64,000 nucleotides of DNA from Coriaria nepalensis. Its lineage: Eukaryota; Streptophyta; Magnoliopsida; Cucurbitales; Coriariaceae. A program made the position numbers and the translations under genes. The DNA is taken from the NCBI GenBank assembly GCA_027186245.1, contig CP114487.1:8179001-8243000 (forward strand). The letters run 5' to 3'. Under the pieces are notes generated by a model. It was not told the origin of the DNA. It did not search any database and saw nothing but the letters and a program-made list of their open reading frames with translations. The first letter of the stretch is position 1. Every line of letters begins with the position of its first letter. Below are positions 12,891-23,386 of the stretch, one piece after another.

Positions 12891-15800
12891 TTTTAGAAGT
12901 ATTTTATTTGACTTTATTGACGATGCTAGAGGCTCAATGGCAGTTTGGAATACCAATTAAATTGTTTCCAGATTTAGTATTTAACTGGTATCCACTATAA
13001 CTTCGATCTGTTTTTCAGTCTTGACTTTTTGTTTTGAACGGTATGGGTTTGATGCAATCTAAATCTTAGCTATGGATTCGAAAGTACAGATTCTGAATTG
13101 GATTTTTGGATGAAAAAAGGCACTTTTGTCTGCTGACTATCGAGCTGCTAACTGAATTTCAACATCCAGGCAATTTTGTTACTGGCTCATTTTAAAGTAG
13201 ATCAATCTTTCTTATTGGTGCTCCCTGCATGTACTCCTATCTTCTAGGGTGTTACCGAGTTCAGTAGTGTCATAGACTTTAGTTAATCTCATGAAATTTT
13301 GTGGATGAAATTATTGAAAGAGGTCATTTTTCTCCCTGGACTCTACCCTTTACCACCTTGCAAAATTTATCCTGTTATTGCATAAATTATAGCAGAAATT
13401 TGTCATCTAATGATTCTAAGGATTGGTCATCATTTGCTTTCTAGCTAATGTCTCCACTTTCAGGTTGCTTGGTTATGAAGGGGTAGAAGTCATAAATCCC
13501 GAGGGAGGTAAGGAGGATGCAGAGGAGGAAGCTCAAAGAGGAAGATGGAAACAAGAGGTATTGCTTTTTATTAGCTCTTATTTCTATCCTTCCTTGCTTT
13601 TTCTTCTTCAAGTCTGTGGAATCCTTTATCACGAACTTAAATATTCTTGCTTTGTTAATCCCAATTTTTTTTATAAAATCAGAAGAACCAGAGATGGAAA
13701 CTCATTTATGAATGTGCCAATTGTAGGGTGATTCTTTCATACTTTTAGATAGCTAGCAGGGTTACTCCTCCCTTCACGCCTTTTTAAAATTCTTTTCTCT
13801 TTCCTTCTTGTGTCTCTAATTTAATATTTGCTCCTCATTCTTTTGTTTCTAAAGGATCGTGACAGTTACTGGAAGATGATGCAGAAGTATATAGGCTCAG
13901 ATGTCACATCAATGGTTACTCTTCCTGTTCTCATTTTTGAACCAATGACAATGCTTCAAAAAATGGCCGAGGTTTGTGTGATTTGTGCCACTGCTGCTAC
14001 CTGTGATGTCTTAACACTTTATACCTGTTTTTTATTGACACTAGTTTTGTGTTTATGACAGTTAATGGAGTATTCCTACTTGTTAGATCAAGCGGATGAG
14101 TGTGAGGATCCCCATATGCGGCTTGTATATGCCTGTGAGTATACTTTGGATTGAAATTCTGGTGGACATGTGCTAGTTCTTCCAATGATTGATCTGATGT
14201 AGGCACATTAATTTCCTGGCTATATTCTGAAACCTTTTTGTTACTGTTTACAGCATCATGGGCTATATCTGTATACTACGCTTACCAACGAACTTGGAAG
14301 CCTTTTAATCCTATTCTTGGAGAGACTTATGAATTGGCTAATCATGGTGGTGTCACGTTTATTTCAGAGCAGGTAAGTTTTTGTGGATGTTAATGCTTTG
14401 AAGGTGAAAACTGTCATTCTTCTGTCTTTCTCAGGGATGTTTGTCTTTCATCACTTTATGCCTCCTCTTAAGAAATATATTCTATTATTGTGGTGCACAA
14501 TTCATCTTTGTGAAATATTTTTACTTACAGGTAAGTCATCATCCCCCAATGAGTGCTGGGCATGCTGAAAATGAGCATTTTACGTATGATGTGACATCTA
14601 AGTTGAAAACTAAATTTTTGGGAAACTCTCTTGATGTTTACCCAGTTGGAAGGTAAAACTTCTTTTTCTTCCTTCCATTCAACTTTTATCTGTGATACTC
14701 TTCATTCCTCGCCTAGTTAGTTCTTTTTATTCCACAGAATGTCAACTGGAATCACTCGATTATATATGGATGTGCATGTTGATTGATAATCATGTAAACA
14801 CAGGGCTTTTGTTTCTGTTATCTAGTGTCGGACATGTATCCAAAATCAACAATACATGAAGATTTGCTATAACAATTTGGGGAGTCCTCTTGATGGAGTT
14901 AATGAAAAGTAGAACAATTCAAGTCTAATGTAAACTATCTGGATTTACTAGTGCAGGATTATATATCTAGTATATATAGCTTGTGCCAGTTGTGTACCTA
15001 GTATCTATCGAGTATCTAGTATATATATAGATTATATATCCAGTATCTAGTATATATATCTAGTATCTATCGAGTCATTGTTTTTACTTGCAAATTGGTC
15101 TACGTCATTCAAGCGCTCATACATTAATTTAACTTTAATTAATTTTGTATTAGGATCTTTCCAGCAGCCCCATTGTTACAGGCCATAAAAAGCTTCTGTT
15201 ATCATATTTCAAACTTGATTGAATGCAAGGTGAAGATAGTGATATGCATCTTTTGTCATCTGCAGAACACGTGTAACTCTTAAAAGAGATGGTGTGGTGT
15301 TAGATTTGGTGCCACCTCCTACTAAGGTTAACAACCTGATCTTTGGAAGGACGTGGGTTGATTCACCAGGGGAAATGATTATGACGAATTTAACCACCGG
15401 GGATAAAGCTGTTTTATATTTTCAACCATGTGGCTGGTTTGGGTATGTATCGTTCCCATCATCTTTATTTCAAAATGTTGTCCTTGGTTGTCTTTGACTA
15501 TTAAAGGTTGGTACTATTATAGTGGATGTTTCTGGTACCATCATGGAAATTTGTGCCTTCGTATGTAATCTTCTTATACGTATTTTATTTTATAATTTTG
15601 TTCTTGGCTGCAGAGCTGGTCGTTATGAAGTTGATGGTTACATCTATAATGGAAACGAGGAACCTAAAATACTGATGACAGGGAAATGGCACGAGTCAAT
15701 GAGTTATCAACCATGTGATTTGGAAGGAGAGCCTCTCCCAGGCACAGAAATGAAAGAGGTTATTTTACTTCAACCTTAATTTAGTCTTCTTTTTCCTCGG

Positions 15801-16521
15801 CCCCAATAGCATGTGATCTGTTTTTGCTATAATAATTTTTACACCTATCTTCTCATTGATTCTGAATTTTTTTGGCACACCTCACATAGTATTTGAGAGA
15901 GACATTTTTTGCCATTTTGGTTTTTACTATATTTCTCTATTTTCCTCCTCCTTTAGGTTTGGCATGTTGCTGAAGTTCCAGCAAATGACAAATTCCAATA
16001 CACACACTTTGCTCATAAGATAAACAGTTTTGATACCGCCCCAAAAAAATTGTTGGCATCAGATTCCAGATTGCGCCCTGATAGATATGCTCTAGAAAAG
16101 GGTGATTTATCCAAAGCTGGGGCAGAAAAAAGCAGGTCTGTATGCTTACATTTCCCCTGAGAGCATGCAATTATGACTACTTTTCTTATATCTGAATATT
16201 CATATGTATGCTTCAAATGTTCCCGTACAAGTCTAACTTTCAACTGATTATTTTCAAATCCCTTTCCTCTGCAGTTTGGAAGAGAGGCAAAGAGCTGAAA
16301 AGAGAACTCGAGAGAACAAGGGCCAACAATTTGCACCAAGATGGTTCGACATAACTGGGGAAGTTACAGCTACTCCATGGGGGGACTTGGAAGTTTACCA
16401 ATATAACAACAAGTACAGCGAACATCGTGCTGCCGTAGATAGCTCTGGCCCTGTTGAGGACCCTGATATTACTTCTATTGAATTCAATCCATGGCAATAT
16501 GGTAATTTGTCTTCAGAATGA
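12745..16521 (+). CDS. ORP3: Oxysterol-binding protein-related protein, ORP3 type, 10 exons, 456 aa
   Basis: ORP proteins move sterols and phosphoinositides between membranes at contact sites. This short type has only the lipid-binding ORD, with no PH or ankyrin domain. Exons are 12745-12842, 13464-13557, 13855-13971, 14062-14134, 14254-14372, 14531-14652, 15266-15442, 15614-15758, 15957-16135 and 16275-16521; the phases close perfectly. The signature EQVSHHPP spans the exon 5/6 junction at about residues 166-173. Other ORD landmarks are [29 protein letters not shown] and [10 protein letters not shown], then a basic helix ([20 protein letters not shown]) and WFDITGE. The length equals the plant ORP3 group. 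Intron 1 starts with a long (TA)n and intron 6 carries a tandem repeat. The gene is intact and presumed functional. In Arabidopsis the neighbour order PGRL2, ORP3C, TRP1 is the same as here. Confidence 0.93.
12849..12888. repeat. (TA)n(CA)n microsatellite beginning 6 bases after the ORP intron 1 donor
   Basis: About 16 TA units followed by about 4 CA units, starting six bases inside intron 1. Confidence 0.9.
14948..15080. repeat. TATCTAGTAT-rich tandem repeat in ORP intron 6
   Basis: Repeated blocks built on CTAGTATCTATCGAGT and CTAGTATATATA recur at roughly 55-60 base spacing (about 14998 and 15061), forming an imperfect short minisatellite within the intron. Confidence 0.7.
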
Positions 16522-18022
16522 GCTCTCTCCGACACATCGTCATGGTTCCATTAATTAGCTTCTGCAGATAGTCAGTGACAGTTTTTGTTTCTGGGTTTGA
16601 AGTGTTTTTATTATTATTCTGTCTGCTGTTTGTTGGTATAATGTACATGGTTTATTAGTAACAGTTTCAGCTTAAACCAAAAGTAATCAGGATCTCATTT
16701 TGCTGTGTTTATCTTGCTTGATATGGACTTAATTTGAATATGCACATTGCACTTGATGGTTAACGAAAAGATTATTCATTCAAACAAGGACTAAAGACAT
16801 TCGAAATTAAATTTTCTATTTAACTATTTTTAATCTATTTTATTATTTTAAATTATTTTTTTATATATATTCATTTATCACCAAAATACTTCACTGAAAT
16901 CATCAACCACCGTGACCGACCACCATTGCCATCGCCGACCACTATTGCCGTGGCCTACAAATCCAATTGTTTCCAGTTAACGACTCACCAACCCCATCTA
17001 CATACACAAAATTTTTATTCAATTTATTAATATTTTCCTGATAACCAAACAGCAAAACAAGAAAGATAAATGGCGAAAAATCCCGAACAATTTGGGTTAT
17101 TTGAATCTAAATTCGAGTTTGGTTTAAATAGAATCCAAAACAATTTATGGATTCGATTCAAACACGGCTTCAAATATGGGTTTGAATCGAATCACCGGCA
17201 AACAGGTCATCACCGCCGAAAGCAACATTACTACTTCAAGCTTGAGCATGTCACATTAGTAAGGAACAAAGTATGTTAACAATAAGGAGGTATTATTAGT
17301 ACGCATAACAAAATTAAGAGAATTTTTAGACATTCCTAACAGATTGCTTAGTGTTTTTTATACCGACCAAAGTACAGACATTAAGCAAAAAGAACGAAAT
17401 CAGTTTTTGACCGAATTCGTACCAAAACTTTGTAAATATTATGGTTTTGATTAAATGGACAATTAAATTCGGGAAAAAAAAAAAAGTTGTAGGTCAGAGT
17501 TTGGATCGAGGCCACGTGTCGAGATGTAAGGGGGGAGTTAAACGTGGTGGGTCATGTGGTAGCGGAGAAGCGGTCCTTTAGGTGGATTTGTCACCTGCGG
17601 CTGGCTGCAATTGACGGGAAGTCAATTGGCAAATAGCGATGGATCCGCGTGATGAAGATTATAAGAGGTGGGTGGGGTTTATGCAATAAGCCTTGGGTGG
17701 TTTTCCACAGGGTTTTTGTTCACGAGAGAGAGGGGTATTAATAATCATGGAACCGTTTGAATTAAATTTTCCGGGAAAAACATTTCTGGGATAGAAAACT
17801 AGAGAGGGTGGTGGAGGTCCCAAGCCTGATTTCTTCCTCGAATTCGCTTAAAAGTTCTTCGATCTTGCTACATTGACGCCGAATTCTGAAAATTTGAGCC
17901 GGAATTCGTTTTCCGGAGGGAAATATTTGAACTCTGACAGAAAACACGTTCTCCAACAGATGGCTCCAACTAAATTACCTGTCCTGTGTGTTTGATTCAC
18001 ATGTTTGGTTGACTTCTTCGTT
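16522..18022. other. ORP 3' UTR and TRP1-like upstream region
   Basis: No gene is recognised. The small open frame at 17070-17279 has no family resemblance. A G-box CACGTG lies at 17513-17518, about 500 bases upstream of the TRP1-like start, in a GC-richer stretch (17500-17720) that looks like promoter and 5' UTR. Confidence 0.5.
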
Positions 18023-18067
18023 ATGGTGCTTCAAAAGCGATTAGATTACAGCTTCAATGGCTATTGA
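18023..18067 (+). CDS. 14-codon open frame left at the TRP1-like N-terminus
   Basis: The ancestral start codon now opens a frame of 14 codons closed by TGA at 18065-18067. The next in-frame ATG, at 18077, begins the conserved MPRATRSAR. If transcribed, the first frame would act as an upstream ORF. Confidence 0.45.
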   Translation: MVLQKRLDYSFNGY

Positions 18068-20791
18068 GTCCCTACCATGCCCAGAGCTACCAGATCAGCC
18101 AGGGTAAATCTGTTGTCCAATTGATTATGATGTCCATTTTTCCTCGGGTTTTTGCTCCTCTAATTTCGATCAATATTCTTTTGTTTTGTAGAGGAGGGGA
18201 ACAAATAGAAAGAGGCTTGAAGAAGACAATCAAATGGTTGCATTTGACTTGTTAGCAAATGTAGCTGGAAAGTTGCTTGAGAAAGAGAGCCCTCTCACTT
18301 CTTGTGATACAGCAACTGAAAAAATAAATTCTGCAGTTATGAAGAAAGAGTGGGAGGATGATTTATCTAGCCGGGACCCGCAATACCCTTGTTCCGAGTT
18401 TGTTCCAGAAGTTCATAATCAGAAAATTCAAAATAATAGTTTAAATGAATCTTTTCATCATTATGATGGTGAATATAAAATAATGGTAAAAGATGAGCTG
18501 CATAAGATGGGGAAGATAGTAACTGATGACCATGGGTTTGATATGTTTGATGATTTAGATGATCCAGATGATAGTAGTGGCAGAGTGACATGATGTAGGG
18601 ACAACATTCCTCAGAGCTCTTATCCTGCTTGTCGGAATGATATAAAGAAAGTAGTTAGTAGAGACGATGACGAAAAATCTTCTGGTTGTACTCACCCGAG
18701 CAATTCGGTGAAGTCCTTTAGGCAAGTGCCTCGCATTGGAGATCGTAGAATGAGGAAGATATTGGCTTCTAAGTTTTGGAAAGTAGCTCCTAAGCATAGT
18801 AATACTGGTAAGTCACCTGATTCATTGTTGATGATTTATTAGACATGCTGTTTGATTTTAGGAAAGAGAAACAACCTTTTTATTTATTTATTTAATTTAT
18901 TTTTTATCTTTTAAATTTCTCTAGATGGTTGTGATTTGAAGCCCACTGATCATAATAAGAGTTCTTACAAGAGGCAACGATCTCAAATGCATATTCCTTT
19001 CAAAAAGAGGACATTTTTTCACTGCAGCTCGGTTTTGAATTCTTATGGAAGAGACATTGATGGAATTCCTGATACATGCGAGGAGGGTGCTTCAGGTTCG
19101 TGAGTAATGAATATATTCTTGTTCTTTTTTGGATTATTTTATAAGTATTTCAAGATGTTTTCTAAATATGAAAAAATGATGGTGCAGGCATTGGTACATC
19201 ATCCTCGGGTGCAGGGCGTTAAACATCATTTCAATCTAGGGAGTCGCACGGTGAGAGAATCTTTGATGGGAAGATTTCTCTATTTTGGTAAATGTTTTCA
19301 CTGGAATTGGTAACTCAAAAAATCAGAAGATTGTTCTTACATGAAGCCCATCTTTCCTTTTGCTCAGTAAAGCTTAGGATCAAGTCCTTTACGGTGCCGG
19401 AGCTATTCATCAATATTTCTGAGAATGCGACGATTAGTTCTTTGAAGGTACAAATCAAATGTTAAGAAAGCTAAAGAATTTGCTCTCTTTGGTGCTGGTC
19501 TTTATCATTATCATTTCTTAGTTTGTATCTGATGAATGTGTAAAATTGCTGTGTAGAGGACAATAATGGAGGCAGTGAATGCTATACTTGGTGGTGGGTT
19601 ACGGGTTGGTATGACTCTTCATGGGAAGAAGGTTAGAGATGACAATAGAATGTTATTTCAGACTGGAATTTCTCGCGATAGCCAGCTTGAATCTTTAGGG
19701 TTTGCCCTAGAGCCCAACCCCTCTCAAACCCCCCAACCTTTGTCTCATACCCATTCTTCTCCCTTTTTGTTCCCCTCTAACGCACCAGAGCCTCTAACCA
19801 GGTACTGAGTTTGATATCAATAATATTATATAAGAGGTTTTTGAATGATACAAAATCATCTTATTGTATTAATTTTTTTTTAAACTAGATTTCCAGACAA
19901 TCCGAGTGTAGATAATCTGGGTAGCAGTAATTTGTTGTGTGATCCTCACATGGGCGATTTTGAAAATGTGATAGAAAGTGACCATGATTCAGCACCCTCT
20001 CCTACTGGTATGTCAGTTGAGAAAAGCACAAGGGATTCTAAAGCACTGATTGCTGTCAATGCCATGCCTATGAAGCCACACTCAGTCATTCCGGCTCACC
20101 GGAAATCAAAATGGTCGGAGATTGTACAGCGCAGACTTCGTAGACCCTTCTCAGTTGCTGAGGTCAAAGCACTTGTTCAAGCCGCTGAGAAACTTGGAAC
20201 TGGAAGGTATATGTTAGTATGAATTGATAAGCAGTTAAGAGATTTCCAATTGGGTGAAATTGGATTCGGGTATTTAGAAAAAGCGATTCCGTGGGTCCTT
20301 ATAGGAATTTGTGTTAGATTCTGTCACCGTTTTAAACAGAGGAGTTGAGATTTTATATGGCTATTCATGGTCTTTTGTATTTCTTGGGTTTTATTTATTT
20401 ATTTATTTTTAATGGCCTGATTTTACTTAGATGGCGTGATATTAAACTGCGAGCATTTGATAACGCGAAGAAGCATCGGACATATGTGGATTTGAAGGTA
20501 AAAAGTCTCTTCTTCTCTTGCACAACTGTTTGAAGGTAAAGAAAAGAAAAAGAAAGGACAGTAGTGGGGTATTGAGTATATATATATATACATATGAATG
20601 TGGTGCAGGATAAATGGAAAACATAAGTGCATACAGCACAAATATCGCCACAGCAAAGGAGAGGAGAGCCTGTGCCTCAAGAGCTTTTAGACAGAGTCCT
20701 AACGGCTCATGCTTACTGGTCCCAGCAGCAAGCCAAGCACCAGCTCAAGCACCAAGCTGAGGGTGAGACTTTTCTTTTGAGAGCTTTTTGA
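18023..20791 (+). pseudogene. TRP1: TRP1/TRFL telobox-Myb telomere-repeat-binding protein, disabled by four in-frame stops
   Basis: The family binds double-stranded plant telomere repeats through a C-terminal Myb domain. Exons, all GT-AG and phase-consistent, read 18023-18103, 18192-18807, 18925-19087, 19188-19250, 19368-19447, 19557-19801, 19889-20206, 20431-20497 and 20609 onward, possibly ending at TGA 20789-20791. Landmarks are MVLQKRLDYSFNGY, MPRATRSAR, MVAFDLLANVAGKLL, PRIGDRRMRKILASKFWKVA, a ubiquitin-like region (VKLRIKSFTVPELF, NAILGGGLRVGMTLHGKKVR) and the Myb/telobox (RPFSVAEVKALVQAAEKLG, GRWRDIKLRAF, HRTYVDLKDKWKT). In-frame stops are TGA 18065-18067, TGA 18591-18593, TAA 19220-19222 and TAA 20624-20626. 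The last falls inside the telobox, where KWKT-x-VHTA normally has Leu. No frameshift or lost splice site was found. A protein from the second Met (18077) would still stop at 18591. Sequencing error at four separate sites is the alternative. Confidence 0.85.
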
Positions 20792-21451
20792 TTAGAGAGG
20801 GAGGAAATCTGCTCTAGAAGGCATGTGATTTTCTTGTTAACTCTACATTTTTTAAAAAAAATTTCTAAATTTTAAATTTTTACTGTATTTGTTCTCCTTT
20901 TTGTTATGGTAATGTGTAAAATATGAAGTAAAAATGACAAGGAAGAAATACAGAAAAGGGTGGTGAAGATAAATAGGTTTTATGTAAGATGTTTTACTTT
21001 GTTGTAGCCGAGGAGGGATTTGTTTTCCCCCGTCCTAAGTAGTTACCCATTGCAAATTTGATTTAAGCAATAAGAATCTGGTAACATAATTTCATTTTCT
21101 TGTTATTTTAATTTTCTTTTTCCTAATTTGTCTGTCAATCGCTCTCGGTCTCTCTCATTTCATGAATGTTCATTCGACCTTAGCTTTACATAAAAATCAT
21201 TAAAAATAATGCTCAATCTGACTCTCTGCTCTCTAATAAATCTTTTCCTCTCTAATTTTGACCCTTCACTGCTCAAGACATGACAATCTGTTTTAGGAAA
21301 AGTAGAAATCTCTTCTTTTTTATTGTCCTTGTTTCTTTCTTATGGGTGTCTTTTAATGAGCTTTCTTTTATTACTTTCAATACAAATTGTAAGTTGGCTT
21401 TTATGTTATCAAGGTTCTTATATATAGCTTGTCAAGTGCGAGGAGGTGTAG
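20792..21451. other. Spacer between TRP1-like gene and first GRAS gene
   Basis: AT-rich with no coding sequence seen. It must contain the promoter and leader of the GRAS gene that starts at 21452. Confidence 0.55.
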
Positions 21452-23386
21452 ATGAATAATCTCATGGATCCAAATCTTACAAATGGTTCTGCCATGAACG
21501 AGATTAAGGTTACCGGCTGTGACTGTTCCTCGGATGACGACAAGTTCTATGAAGCTATTTTCAGGTTCACAGATCAAATACTGATGGAAGAGAACATTGA
21601 GCAGCAGCCCTATTTGTTTTTCGATCCTTTGGGCATTAAACCTACAGAGGAATCCTTTTATAATGTTATTGGTCAAAGTCACCCTTCTTCACCTAACTTT
21701 CTTGCTTCTGCTAGTTGTAGGGGTCAAGTTAATGGCTCTAGCACTAGAAGTAGAGGCTCAATCGATCTTCGGTGGAGATATGGACTTCCAATATTATCGG
21801 AACCTGCTGTGTCCCACCATCCAAACAGCCTGACTACTAATACTGAGCTTTCAAGTCCAATTCTTTTCAGCAACAGCAACGATTCTGCATTGCAGTTCAG
21901 GGAAGTGTCAAATGAGGCCAGTAAATTGTTTCCCGTGGATAATCATCAGCTGGTTAGAGAGGCACCAAAGAATTTTGAAAATGGTAAGAGGAAGAACTCA
22001 TTGACTGGGGATTTAGAGTTAGATTCAGAAGAGGGTAGGAGTTACAAGCAATTGGCTACTTATGTTGAAGAAAGTGGATTATCCGATATGTTTGATAGGG
22101 TGTTACTGGATAACGAGGGGGAAGAATCTATGGAAAAATTGAACCAAATTGGAGAGCGACAGGTGTTTAATGTAGGGAAAGATGGTGCTGCAAAGAAACA
22201 TAGGAAGAAGAAAAAGAAGAATGAGAAGGAAACTGTGGATTTAAGGACCCTTTTGACTCGATGTGCACAAGCTGTGTCTTCTAATGATTATAGGACGGCT
22301 AATGAACAATTAAATCTGATTCGGAAAAATTCTTCCCCTTTTGGTGATGGGTCCCAAAGGGTGGCCCATTTCTTCGCTAACGCCCTTGAGGCCCGCTTAT
22401 CTGGCACGGGGACTAGAACTGAAATCTTTTTCACCTCGATAGCTTCCAAGAAGACCACAGCGTCCGACATGTTGATGGCTTACCATGTTCATATTTTGTC
22501 TTGCCCTTTTAAGAAAATATCCTATTTATTTGCCAACGATATGATCTTGCAAGTAGCTATTCAAGCAAAAACCCTTCATATAATAGATTTTGGAATCAAT
22601 TATGGATATCAATGGCCAATACTTATACAACAATTATCGTCACTACCCGGTGGGCCCCACAAGCTACGAATCACCGGAATAGAGTATCCTCACTCGGGGT
22701 TCCGTCCTGCAGCCCAGATAGAAGAAAATGGACGTCGTTTATCCATTTATTGTGAGCGTTTCAATGTCCGTTTTCAATACCAGGTTATAGCATCAAGGAA
22801 TTGGGAAACTATCCGGATAGAGGACCTCAAGCTTGATAGCAAAGATGTCCTTGCTGTGAATTGCTTTCTTCGATTTAAGAACTTGCTTGATGAGACAGCT
22901 GACGTTAATTGTCCCAGAGACTTTGTCTTGGGTTTGATAAGGAAGATGAATCCAGATATCTTTGTCCATTCGATTGTAAATGGATCGTATAATGCCCCGT
23001 TTTTCATCACGAGGTTCAAAGAAGCACTATTCCATTTCTCAGCATTGTATGATGCATGGGATGCTACTTTGTCGCGTGAAAATGAAGGGAGGTTGAAGTA
23101 TGAGAGGGAATTTTATGGGCGAGAAATAATGAATGTTATAGCCTGTGAGGGGTTGGAAAGGGTGGAGAGGCCGGAAACATATAAGCGATGGCAGGTTCGG
23201 GGTTTTAGAGCTGGTTTCAAGCAACTACCTCTGAAACAAGAGGTTATGGACAAGTACAGGAATAAAACAAAAGCATGGTATCATAAAGACTTTGTGCTTG
23301 ATCAAGATGGCCAGTGGATGCTGCAAGGATGGAAGGGTAGGATTGTCTATGCTTCTTGTTGTTGGGTTCCAGAGCATAGTAAGTAA
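21452..23386 (+). CDS. GRAS transcription factor, SCL14/31/33 (LISCL) group, 644 aa, single exon
   Basis: LISCL-type GRAS proteins are transcriptional co-regulators; SCL14 relatives act with TGA factors in detoxification responses. The N-terminus carries the group's acidic motif (QILMEENIEQQP near residue 44, then EESFYNVIGQSHPSSP), followed by a lysine-rich nuclear-signal-like stretch (KKHRKKKKKNEKE, about 247-259). The GRAS domain runs from VDLRTLL (about 262) to the end: LHRI (TRCAQAVSSNDYRTANEQL), VHIID as LHIIDFGINYGYQWP (about 376), PFYRE region (PDIFVHSIVNGSYNAPFF, about 501) and SAW with W-7-G and W-11 (WMLQGWKGR, near 622). It is intronless, as usual. It is shorter at the N-terminus than its tandem partner 1.9 kb downstream. 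No in-frame stop or frameshift was found. Confidence 0.93.
   Translation: MNNLMDPNLTNGSAMNEIKVTGCDCSSDDDKFYEAIFRFTDQILMEENIEQQPYLFFDPLGIKPTEESFYNVIGQSHPSSPNFLASASCRGQVNGSSTRSRGSIDLRWRYGLPILSEPAVSHHPNSLTTNTELSSPILFSNSNDSALQFREVSNEASKLFPVDNHQLVREAPKNFENGKRKNSLTGDLELDSEEGRSYKQLATYVEESGLSDMFDRVLLDNEGEESMEKLNQIGERQVFNVGKDGAAKKHRKKKKKNEKETVDLRTLLTRCAQAVSSNDYRTANEQLNLIRKNSSPFGDGSQRVAHFFANALEARLSGTGTRTEIFFTSIASKKTTASDMLMAYHVHILSCPFKKISYLFANDMILQVAIQAKTLHIIDFGINYGYQWPILIQQLSSLPGGPHKLRITGIEYPHSGFRPAAQIEENGRRLSIYCERFNVRFQYQVIASRNWETIRIEDLKLDSKDVLAVNCFLRFKNLLDETADVNCPRDFVLGLIRKMNPDIFVHSIVNGSYNAPFFITRFKEALFHFSALYDAWDATLSRENEGRLKYEREFYGREIMNVIACEGLERVERPETYKRWQVRGFRAGFKQLPLKQEVMDKYRNKTKAWYHKDFVLDQDGQWMLQGWKGRIVYASCCWVPEHSK

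Noticed and set aside
13423..13731. 102-codon open frame overlapping ORP exon 2
   Set aside because: It only extends exon 2 through intron 2 in the same frame. The exon 13464-13557 with GT-AG borders explains it.
17070..17279. 69-codon frame with repeated Phe-Gly-Phe phrases
   Set aside because: It comes from degenerate TTTGAATC-like repeats in AT-rich sequence. There is no family match and no splice or start context.
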